Source of the DNA: Solanum dulcamara
Lineage: Eukaryota > Streptophyta > Magnoliopsida > Solanales > Solanaceae
DNA: 64,000 nucleotides
Assembly: GCF_947179165.1 (NCBI RefSeq)
Contig: NC_077240.1
Coordinates: 28,128,001 to 28,192,000, forward strand
Direction: 5' to 3'
Position 1 is the stretch's first letter, and each line of letters starts with the position of its first letter. Below are positions 24,199 to 34,113 of the stretch, piece after piece. Under the pieces are notes generated by a model. That model was given only the letters and a program-made list of their open reading frames with translations. It had not been told where the DNA came from and did not search any database. The position numbers and the translations under genes are program-made.

Positions 24199-24743
24199 TA
24201 TTAAAAAACTTCAAATAATTCATTCCAAAATCACAAACAAATCATTAGATAGAAATTTCAATATAAAAGAATGATAGGAACACTAACCTTGTTCCATTGG
24301 TTTAACTTGTTGAAGAACTTGATCTTCTAAACCTTGAAGATTGCTTTGTGGAGTTCTTTTTCTGAGATGGAGAGAAAAGAAAAAAACGTATCTTCTGATT
24401 TAGGGACCAATTATTTTGCAATGCCTTTTCATAAAAGGTATGCCCTTTCATAAAAAGGTATGTCTCTTCATGAAAGGTACATTTTCTTATAAGATTCCAT
24501 AAAAGGTATGCCCTTTCATGAAAAGGTATGTCTCTTCATGAAAGGTACCTTTTCTTATAAGTTTTCATCATAATTATAAGAAAAGGTTCATGAGTTTTAA
24601 TTTATCTAAAATAAACTCATATTAATAGATATTTACATTTTCTGCCCAAATATATAATACTTTAGTAGATCAAAAATGGGCTACTTTAATGATAGCATAT
24701 CTATGTATAATATAATAATATGTGAGTCCATAAATTACTAACA
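24199..24743 (-). repeat. 3' LTR of the rDNA-carrying Copia element
   Basis: 545 bp, starting TGTTAGTAAT on the minus strand. It contains short duplications of GGTATGCCCTTTCATGAAA type near 24425-24545. Segment 24594-24709 is absent from the partner LTR, where the rDNA sits. Confidence 0.85.
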
Positions 24744-25086
24744 ATCTCCCACTTGGACCACATCCAGTCCATCGATAATACCAATATAGGATCAAAGGGA
24801 TTTTCGTAACACATATATTCGTAACTAAACTCATCAATGATCATAAATATCAGTAATATCAATGACATAAATCAAATACGAAAATTACATGTAAAATGAT
24901 CTAAATCATGTCTATTTCTTAAAGTCCAAAATTACTTTCTTATACCTTACGAAAAACCACAAAAGAAAGTTAAATATCTTTATTTATCAGAGTTATGAAT
25001 AAACACATGAAATTCATAAAACCTCAATCTGTACAGAAAGTAAACTTTAACATGTCAAAAAACATATATACAATGACAAACTCCCA

Positions 25087-25296
25087 CTAAAGTGACACAT
25101 CATCGAATCTGACCACACCCATATGAGTCACATGACCATGAAATACTTTAGGCGGCAAACCTTTCGTGAGCGGATCCGTAATCATCGAGTTTGTACTAAT
25201 ATGATCAATTGACATAAGACGACTCTGAACTCTTTCCTTCACAACCAAAAATTTAATGTCAATGTGCTTTGACTTATTAACATTTATCAAACACAC
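25087..25296 (-). pseudogene. Copia RNase H C-terminal fragment
   Basis: 69 codons with HIDIKFLVVKERVQ and ISTNSMITDPLTKGLPPKVF, the conserved end of Copia pol. It lies just upstream of the purine tract, as expected. It is the only recognisable coding part left in this element. Confidence 0.88.
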
Positions 25297-26162
25297 ATAT
25301 ATCTAAAGGTGAGTCCATCTCAAGATACCTAGCACAACATTATCATTTAGTCTTTGGACAGAAATAATAATTTGTAAGTGGTACTCTTATACATAGATTA
25401 TGAATATTGATTGCTGAAACGGCCTAATATTATGTCTTTCTTTGGACCGACATATTACTAGCATGCATTACAAATGTATCACATATTCATTACTATCCAT
25501 AATCTGGCCAAAATAATCTTCTTTTAGGATAATTATTTTGCATAGATAAAACATGTTTACATGTTCAAAGTAAATAAAAATTTACACAATAGAAATTACT
25601 CTAAAAACATATTGTTTTTAATTTATTCACTTACGAACTAGTAACATAAATAAAATAACGACACAAAAAAATTGTGCAAGAAAAACAAATTTGACAAATT
25701 CTATCATACAAAAAATTGAGAAGATAACAGAATTGCAGTCAAAACACTGCTCCAATAATAGGGAAAATTATTACATCCCCAAAGCTTTCTGCCTCAACCT
25801 TCAAAGAATTATTTATTTCTTTATTTTCATCAAAAGTAATCTAAGACTGTCACTTGAGAAGAAGAAAAAAAAGTTTGGCAGAAAGAAGGAGAAAGACAAG
25901 AAAAAAAAGTGTTCCTTGTATCACAGGGTGGAAAAAAAATCTTTCTTCCAAATCTTGTTCATTTAACAGCACTAGAAAACTTGCTCAAAACAAAAGAAAA
26001 GATTTCATATCTTTAAAATAAAACATATTCCATTAAATTCAAGTGCCAAGTCGAATACTTCTTTGCGGTAAAACAAAACCAAAAGATAAAAATAATAATA
26101 TATGTAGTATTTTCAATGTAAATCACATCTTTATTTCATATCTAATGATCTAACTAAATCGT
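25297..26162. other. Internal remnant of the Copia element, no gene
   Basis: AT-rich non-coding DNA between the pol tail and the primer site. A Lys-rich ORF at 25691-25966 (+) is low complexity and has no recognisable domain. Confidence 0.5.
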
Positions 26163-26174
26163 GCTCTGATACCA
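26163..26174 (-). promoter_or_regulatory. Primer binding site (tRNA-iMet type)
   Basis: On the minus strand TGGTATCAGAGC, complementary to the 3' end of initiator tRNA-Met, two bases inside the 5' LTR. Confidence 0.85.
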
Positions 26175-26176
26175 CT

Positions 26177-26798
26177 TGTTGGAAAACTTCAAATAATTGA
26201 TTTCAGAATCACAAGTAAATCATTAGACAGAAATTTCAATATAAAAGAATAATAGGAACACTAACCTTGTTCCATTGCTTTAACTTGTTAAAAAACTTGA
26301 TCTTCTACATCTTGAAGATTGCTTTGTGGAGTTATTTTTTGAGATGGAGAGAAAAGAGAAAAGCATATCTTCTGATTTAGGGACAAATTCTTTTTAAAAA
26401 TTTTGCAATGCATTTTCATAAAAGGTATGCCCTTTCATGAAAGGTATGTCTCTTCATGAAAGGTACCTTTTCTTATAAGTTTCAATCATAATTATAAGAA
26501 AAGGTTCATGAAGAGACATCTAAGGGCATCAAAGATCTGTTATTGCATCAAAGATCCTTGACCTAAAAGGTCGTAGTCCCTCTAAGAAGCTGGCCGCACC
26601 TCCACATAGCTAGTTAGCAGGCTGATGTCTTGTTCGTTCATGAAATTAACCAGACAAATCGCTTGATCAACTAAGAACGTCCATGCACCACCACCCATAG
26701 AATCAAAAAAGAGCTCACAGTCTGTCAATCCTTACAATGTCTGGACCTGATAAGTTTTTCCGTGTTGAGTTAAATTAAGCCGCAGGCTCCACTATCGA

Positions 26799-26830
<32 letters not shown>

Positions 26831-26846
26831 ACCTTGCGACCATAGT

Positions 26847-26882
<36 letters not shown>

Positions 26883-26988
26883 ACCAGCGGAGTCCTAAAA
26901 GCAACATCCACCGATCCCTTGTTGGCATCTTTATGGTTGAGACTAGAACAATATCTAATCGTCTTCGAGCCCACAACTTTCGTTCTTC

Positions 26989-27020
<32 letters not shown>

Positions 27021-27060
27021 TAGTTGTTCGTCCTTCATATATCCAAGAATTTCACCTCTG

Positions 27061-27092
<32 letters not shown>

Positions 27093-27694
27093 ATTAATCA
27101 TTACTCTGATCCCGAAGGCCAACATAATAGGACTGAAATCCTATAATATTATCCCATGCTAATGTATACAGAGCGTAGTCTTGCTTTGAGCACTCTAATT
27201 TCTTCAAAGTAACAACACCGGATGCACGAGCCGGCCAATTAAGGCCGAAGCACATCGCCGACAGAAGGGACGAGATGATCGGTGCACACCTAGGGGGACC
27301 GACCTGCCCATCCCAAGGTCCAATTACGAGCTTTTTAACTGCAACAACTTAAATATACGCTATTGGAGCTGGAATTACCGCGACTGCTGGCACCAGACTT
27401 GTCCTCTAATGAATCCTCGTTAAGGAATTTAGATTGTACTCATTCCAATTACCAGATTCATAGAGCCCGATATTGTTATTTATTGTCACTACCTCTCCTT
27501 GTCAGGATTGGGTAATTTGCGCGCCTGCTGCCTTTCTTGGATGTGGTAGCCATTTCTCAAGCTCTCTTTCCGGAATCGAACCCTAATTCTCCGTCACCCG
27601 TCACCACCATTGTAGACCACTATTCTACCATTGAAAGTTGATAGGGCAGAAATTTGAATGATATAATAATATGTGAGTCCATAAATTACTAACA
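26177..27694 (-). repeat. 5' LTR of the Copia remnant, enlarged by rDNA
   Basis: 26177-26511 and about 27661-27694 match the 3' LTR; the middle is 18S rDNA. About 116 bp present in the 3' LTR (24594-24709) is missing at the insertion point, so the rDNA replaced rather than merely split the LTR. Confidence 0.85.
26513..27660 (-). pseudogene. 18S rRNA: Partial nuclear 18S rRNA gene (rDNA fragment)
   Basis: On the minus strand this is the central part of cytosolic 18S rRNA, from ATTCAAATTTCTGCCC through AACCCTAATTCTCC (complement), the AATTCCAGCTCCAATAGCG region and GAATTGACGGAAGG, ending at GATGCCCTTAGATGT. The 5' about 260 nt and the 3' end are missing. Many invariant positions are changed, e.g. 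CAGCAGTCGCGG for CAGCAGCCGCGG, mostly C-to-T or G-to-A, so it is an old, non-functional copy. It is not of plastid or mitochondrial type. Confidence 0.95.
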
Positions 27695-27699
27695 TAACT

Positions 27700-29063
27700 T
27701 ATTTCCTATGTATCTATTAACCGCCGTAGAAGTTACATGAAAATTAATACATGGATAATTTGTTCTTATCCAGCTACCAACCAAAAGAGTTTTTTGGTAG
27801 TTGGTTAGAGTTACGAAGGTATTAAAATCTATGAATTAGTTATGGGAGAATTTATATACTATTTTATGCATTTGTTGATTATGTAGGATTTTTTTAGCAC
27901 TTTCTATCATGCATAAAATAATATATAGATTAATTCTCTCATAACTTATGTATGTATTAGTTATGTGTGTTTATAAATTGCAATCAAATAAAATATTAAT
28001 TTTATACATGACTTCCAAATCAACTACCAAACATGGTACTCGTATTACATATGTGAGATTTAATACATGCATAACTTACCTTCAAAATAACTATCAAACT
28101 TGATATTACTTATGTGGAATTTAATACATTCATAACCCTCCTTCAAACCATCTATCAACAGGGGTGGGTGGATCTAGGGTGTCCAGAGGGTGCCTGAACT
28201 CCCTCGACAAAAAAATATACTAAATATATAAAGTAATTTTTATTTTTTATGTATAGATATAAATTTTAACGAATTACCAATTAAATATTTTTTTTCCGTT
28301 TCAATAAATAAAGGAAATGTTTTGAAAATTGTTTTTTCAAATATTTTTTTATAATATCTTTGAGGCTATTGAACTTGTGATCTGGCTATTGAAGTGCAAA
28401 ATAGGAAGTTTAAGGGCTCCAAATATAGAAATGTACTTCCACTTGTCCAAATAATTGACGTTTTAACCTCTAAAAGTTGATTCAAAGAACTAATTGATCA
28501 TGAGTAATTGAGATGAATATGATCAAATTATCTTTTCAATTAATTTTTAAAGCACATATAACCAGTAAAATAGACCATCAATTTTATTTTATTTTTTAAA
28601 AAGGAAACGTCGTGCATCATTCCTTTTAGAGATCTGTATAATTTATTATTATTGTAGAGGTACAATAACAAATTAATATAAGGAGGAATATTCAATACCT
28701 ATTGTAGTACGTATCAACTGTTAACCTTAAAATTCAAATTCAACCGATATTTCAAAAGAAAAAAAAATAGAAATCTGACGTGAGAGCTGACGTTAATTTA
28801 GTCCGGTATAACATAACCTATTTTATTAACGTGGATGATACATTTAAATCCTATTTATTATTAAGAAAAGATATATCTAAATCATTTGGTACATAAGTGG
28901 GACAGAGTATTATTTTTAGTCAAAGTTAGGAATATGAGTTTTATAACTTGTTTAATTTGTAATCCGTAACAGTTGTAAAATTAGTGGACATTCACTGTAG
29001 CTTACTTTGATGTCCTAGTCAATGGGGGTCCATAACATATTTTATGTCCAAAACTTTTAAGAC
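27700..29063. other. Intergenic AT-rich DNA upstream of DLH-B
   Basis: 27700-28140 continues the AT-rich repeat described for 23945-24198. Near 28160-28200 is a GGGTGGATCTAGGGTG...TGAACTCCC stretch resembling one terminus of the element at 52249-52919. The last few hundred bases are the presumed DLH-B promoter. Confidence 0.45.
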
Positions 29064-29073
29064 TTATAAATAG
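29064..29073 (+). promoter_or_regulatory. Probable TATA box of DLH-B
   Basis: TTATAAATAG, 206 bp upstream of the ATG, which would place transcription start near 29100 and make a leader of about 180 nt containing the ATT repeat. Confidence 0.55.
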
Positions 29074-29223
29074 TCCTTATTTTCGTAATTAACATAGATA
29101 GGAACATAAGTAGAAAGAAAAGTAATTTACAGAACTAAACTTGATCCTTTCTATCGATCGATTGCCATTTTCTTGTTATTTTAGTTTAGTACATCGCAAG
29201 GTTTTATTTTATAACAATAACAA

Positions 29224-29224
<1 letters not shown>

Positions 29225-29278
<54 letters not shown>
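29225..29278 (+). repeat. (ATT)18 microsatellite abutting the DLH-B start codon
   Basis: Eighteen ATT units directly followed by ATG at 29279, with the repeat in frame with the ATG. The frame stays open upstream to about 29141 without an ATG. Confidence 0.95.
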
Positions 29279-29280
<2 letters not shown>

Positions 29281-32021
29281 GTCCGGTCCGGAGTGTTGTG
29301 AAAACCCACCAAATTATCTGAGCGGAGAAGGAGGAGCTGGACATGTCCAACAACTTGGAGGGTTCAACTGCTACATTTCTGGTCCTGCTGACTACACCCA
29401 AGCTGTAATCCTTGTTTCTGATATTTTTGGTAATTTCTCTTTTTAGCTATCAAGTTTGTGTTTTTTTAATGCTAATTTCAAGTTTTTGCAAAAAAATATT
29501 TAGAATTAAATCTACTCTAAAAGGCAATATATAATACTCCAAATAGATAGTCACATAATGTCATTAGATTTCATATTGTTATATAAAAATAACAAATTTA
29601 GGGTAAAGTTTTAGAAAAAGAAAATATAGTGAAAGTGAAACAGGTTGTGAGATAATCTCTAAACTTCAAATACAACGTCGAGTTGTATTTAAAATTTTTA
29701 TGATGAAAGATTTTCAAATAAAGTGAAAAAAAATTCCGGAAAATAGTGGATAATTCTTGCCAATGCCCTGTCACCCCTCCTCTTATTTTGATTGAGATTG
29801 ACAGAAGAGTATCTTTGTGTTGATTATATTCCTATTAGCAAATAACATAGTGAACTTTCTAAGTATTGTCTGTCTTTTTTGTTAATATGCAGGATATGAA
29901 GCTCCAAAGTTGAGGTAAGATTTGCAGGAATGGATATGCAGTTGTGAATTCTGTTACTTTTGGATGTAAATAGATACTGTATATTCTTCAAACTTATAGA
30001 TATCCTTGCTTTCAAAATTATAGAAAGCTTGCAGACAAAGTTGCAGCAGCTGGCTTCTATGTAGTTGTCCCTGATTTCCTCCGTGGCGATCCCCATGTAG
30101 CTAATGATGAGAGACCTTTAGAAGTATGGATAATTGATCATGGACCGGTGAGTTCCTATTTCTAATATGGATTTTGAGGTTTCATTTTTAATGAATCCTT
30201 TTCTGCAATTTTTCCTAATCCACTGCTTCTTTGTTTTAAATGCATCCTAGAAAAAATGTTGGAAATCTTACGAAAAAATACTTGATCATGAATACCGTAG
30301 GAAATTCTTAAAAGCTTAAGTCTTGTCAAAGAGGTTACTGGTGTAGGTGTATCCCCTGGATTCAAGGTTTAGCTACAAATGCAAATGAGGGACTGTTACA
30401 AATACAAAAATGACGTTGCTAGTAAAGATTACAGAACATGTTATGCTTGTTATACAGAACATGATAACTTGTTTTTTTCATGCAGTAACAACAGTGTTGC
30501 AGACCCATCCTAATGGACTGTCATTTTTGTTCTGCTAAGATTTCAGGGGATTTAATATTTTTGGTTTGTTTTCTCATGGTGTCTGGTGACCTATCATGTT
30601 TGCACTTTTATCTGATGTATATGTACTTGTTGCTATAGGATCAAGGATTCGAAGATGCAAAACCAGTTATTGAAGCTTTAAAGAGCAAAGGTGTAACTAA
30701 AATTGGAGCAGCAGGCTTCTGCTGGGGAGGTCATTCTCCTTGCTCTGGTTACAAGTTCTTTTTATCTTTGTTAAAGTAATTTGCTAAAGAGTTACTTTGA
30801 ATTCGTTCCAGCTAAGGTAGTCGTGGAACTAGCAAAATATGCTTATATCCAAGCTGCAGTGCTATTGCATCCTTCATTTGTTGCTTTAGATGATATGCAC
30901 GGTATGATTTTGATACTAGATCTTCTTTATTTTCTTCTTATCTTTCTCTTTTTTGTATGAGTATTCAGTGTACCTAAATAAAGAGTTCACTACATTGAGA
31001 ATATTCAGACATGATTTTCAAATAGGCCGTGGTTGCATCTTCAAGCATACTTTTTTATAGTATGAAATCTTTATTGAGCATCTCTCATTTTTGGGGTGGG
31101 TTGGTTTTGTAACATATCTGTTTAATATTTAAAATATATTGTGTTTTTGTTGGGTAATACCAACATCCTGCTTATGGAAAGGCCCACGAGGGGCTAGGGT
31201 GGCTCGGGCCAGAGTCATGATCGAACATGACGCTTGCGTGGTGGACTTAGTTAAGAAATAAAGCCGCGCTTTTGCTATCAGCTATAGCTTTTGGTATAAT
31301 AGTAAGCGCTTGATCTTAGGCAAGGCTCATGAGGGGCTAGGGTGGGTCGGGTCATAGTCATGATCGAACATGATGCTTGCGTGGTAGACTTAGTTAAAAA
31401 ATACAGTTGAACCTTTGCTATTAGCTATAACTTTTGGCATAATGGTAAGTACTTGATCCTAACGGTTTTTTCCATAACATCTTCTTTCTACTTGTCAATT
31501 TAGAGCACGATTTCATAAATCTAATGCAGTATCAGGGTTTAAGTTTTCATAATTTAGCATTTTGATCCTTTGATTTCTGAAGTCATAAGTCCTTATTGTT
31601 GTTGTGTTCAGCTGTTAAGGTTCCAATCTCAATATTGGGAGCGGAGATTGACCGAAGATCTCCACCTGAGCTTGTCAAGCAATTTGAGATGGCCTTAAAT
31701 GCGAAGCCTGAGGTAGGAAACTTTAGATGCTTAAGCTTTTCATGAATTGCAAGCACGACTACATGGTTTACCAACAATTACTGGTTCCACAGAGGTTTAT
31801 AAGATACTTGGATTGCACTTCACTAGTGTATTACTGCCAACATGAATGAATCGAACGTTTATGGTGCTTTTTCGATGCAGGTTGATGCATTTGTGAAGAT
31901 TTTTCCTGGGGTTTCACATGGCTGGTCTGTGAGGTACAATGATGAAGATGAATTTGCTGTAAAATCTGCTGAAGAGTCTCATCAAGATATGTTGGGATGG
32001 TTTGAGAAACATGTCAAGTAA
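29279..32021 (+). CDS. Dienelactone hydrolase family protein, copy B (7 exons, 239 aa)
   Basis: Paralogue of DLH-A with the same exon number and phases; same family and uncertain substrate. Exons: 29279-29429, 29893-29914, 30024-30147, 30639-30729, 30812-30901, 31612-31712, 31881-32021. Total 720 nt, ending in TAA. The predicted triad is Cys127 (GFCWGAK), Asp173 (GAEIDR) and His206 (GVSHGW), all present. It differs from copy A at the elbow (GFCWGA versus GFCWGG), after the Asp (DRRSPPEL versus DHIFPPDQ) and in the FLRGDPHVANDE loop, so substrate preference may differ. DLH-B is the copy closer to the usual plant form (MSGPECCENPP start). Intron 5 carries a 142-bp tandem duplication. Coding is uninterrupted by transposons. 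Confidence 0.95.
31179..31462 (+). repeat. 142-bp tandem duplication, SINE-like, in DLH-B intron 5
   Basis: Two adjacent units (31179-31320, 31321-31462) share GAGGGGCTAGGGTGG, GTCATGATCGAACATGA and TTGGYATAATRGTAAG. The last resembles a tRNA A-box, so the unit may derive from a SINE. The units have diverged by several substitutions. Confidence 0.75.
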
Positions 32022-32464
32022 AATTTGCTTTCAGTGTAGTGACATGTTTTCTTTGTATGTGTTTGGTAATAATAAAGGTTAGGAGGGTTTTCTTTCTCTG
32101 CAGCAAATGATTCCATCCACATGAGAAATGAGTGTTGTTTGTGTTTGGTTTATGAGATAATAATTTGCAAGAGCCATCAATAGGACTCTTCAGGTGCACT
32201 GTTCAAGTTTTCCAGTTTTCTAAAACTCTGAATATACAAATTTGTATGTTTGTGCAAGGATACGTCAGATGTTGAGAACTTCTACTATTAGAGAAACATT
32301 AATTTCCTTTACAAAAATTAATTATTTAGCATTAGAAGGATAATAACCTGAGTAGAGTGGAATATATACAAAATTATACGTTCGATCCTAGCTAATAAGA
32401 GATTGAGATGAAGGCGATTAGTTAAAATTGTGTTGGGACACTGAAGTGTTGGTTTATTCGAGGT
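32022..32464. other. DLH-B 3' region
   Basis: Probable 3' UTR and downstream flank before a long-LTR insertion. No gene seen. Confidence 0.5.
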
Positions 32465-33214
32465 TGTCACGACCCAAAAATAGAAATCGTGATAGCACCT
32501 ATCTTCCCAACCGATAGGTAAGTCAATCTACTAATTTTACCTATTCAATTTAATATATGAATGAAGAATATGTGACAAGAGAATTATCTTGAATACCAAG
32601 TCTTTTACAAGCATGAAAATGCGGAAAACCCGAAATATCACTCAAGATTTAGTGTCATAAGTACAAAAGCTTCTAAGATATGATGCAAATCTAAAACGAA
32701 ATGACAAGTCTAGACATAAGAAATATTCTATCGGAATACTATTATAACAGAATGAATAAGACATTAGGGGAGGTGGGGGCCACAGAACAGCCAAGCAGCT
32801 CACCATAACTCCAAGATAACTCAAGCTCGAATTTAGAAAGTTCCATGAGATGCACTCATATTCGAAATCGAATTTGCACCACAAAAGAGTGCAACAAGTA
32901 TAGTATGAGTACGAAACTCATGTACTCAATATGTCTCATAGACCGACAACAAAGAAGTAGCGACAAGAGTAAATAAGAAATCATTCTCTAATTTTACAAG
33001 TTTGCATTATACTAGTCAATCAGGTTTCACCAAAGTAGGGAGTATATTGTCACGTAATGTCCAAACACCAATGAAGCACATAATCACATAAGATTGAAGG
33101 CTATGATGAGATGCAATGCAACACCATGAGATGATAAGCTTCAAATGACAAATAATCTCTCAATTGTATATACAAAATACTTCTCAAAAATTCTTTAAGA
33201 GTTTATGACGCTTG

Positions 33215-33390
33215 GGGGACTCGCGAGATCCACATACCAACAAGGACGATCTCCACGTGCCTGTGCTGATGATCTTAACACATTATCATAAAAATCAAAT
33301 CATCCCCAGCACGGACGATCTCCACGTTCCTAACTCATAATCATAAAACAATCTCAACACTAACGATCTCCACGTGGCAGGCCCTTACTC
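33215..33390. repeat. Minisatellite-like repeats in the long LTR
   Basis: The motif GACGATCTCCACGTGCC and variants recur three to four times in units of about 60-70 bp. Same relative slot as minisatellites in related LTRs, different sequence. Confidence 0.6.
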
Positions 33391-34113
33391 ATACTCAATC
33401 CCATGTCAATACATGTACACAATATAATATCAAACAAAATAGGGGATGATGATGCATCTCAATCAAATGTCGGCATAACATATAATCACCTCAACTATCA
33501 CAAATATACAGATTCAACAAAGAAACACAACCACACAAAAGAAACCAAGTCAATAATACATCAGCTAATGTCCACTTACTTTGGAATTTTTGAATTACAA
33601 TCTGTCATTTCATAGTAATAAAATTTCCTTTTATAACACAGTGGTACTCGTACTAATGCCTGTCACACCATCATCTATTCCATTTTCAATCTTTTATTAG
33701 AAAAATTTCCCTAAACGTAGTTTAAGAAATCTTAACATACCTCGAATGCCGAACACGTGTCACAAATCCTCAAAATTTCATCTCCTCCTTTCGAAAAGCT
33801 TCAAAACGTTCTTAACCTAACAAATATGCATTATTTATAAGTAAGCGACCCTATAGACATCCGTATTGCTATATTTTTATCTCATACCCCAAAATCACCC
33901 AAAAAGTTGAATCCAAACCCACAAGAACCAAATCAGAATTTTAGTAAAACTAAATCACTCATAAATCGTAGACACAAATCTATAATCAAGTTCATAATCG
34001 TGATGCCAATTAATATGTCAACTCTCATATTTCAAGTCTAGGGTAAGTTTCATTTTCTCCAAATTCCATAAATCTAGATATTCATATAATACAATACACC
34101 TAATATTTAATTA

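Larger units (their letters stand above)
24199..27694 (-). mobile_element. Copia remnant with 18S rDNA inside its 5' LTR
   Basis: Minus-strand element. 3' LTR 24199-24743; purine tract AAGTGGGAGA at 24744-24753; RNase H end 25087-25296; tRNA-iMet-type primer site (reverse complement of GCTCTGATACCA) at 26163-26174; 5' LTR 26177-27694. The 5' LTR is three times longer than the 3' LTR because it contains about 1.15 kb of 18S rDNA. Flanks are TAATT (24194-24198) and TAACT (27695-27699), one mismatch. Most of gag-pol is deleted. Confidence 0.85.

Noticed and set aside
25691..25966. 91-aa Lys-rich ORF
   Set aside because: Low-complexity AAG/AAA run inside a dead Copia element.
26513..27660. Functional 18S rRNA gene
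   Set aside because: Truncated at both ends, mutated at invariant positions, and embedded in an LTR.
29204..29401. Minus-strand ORF with an Asn run
   Set aside because: Antisense of DLH-B exon 1 and the ATT repeat.
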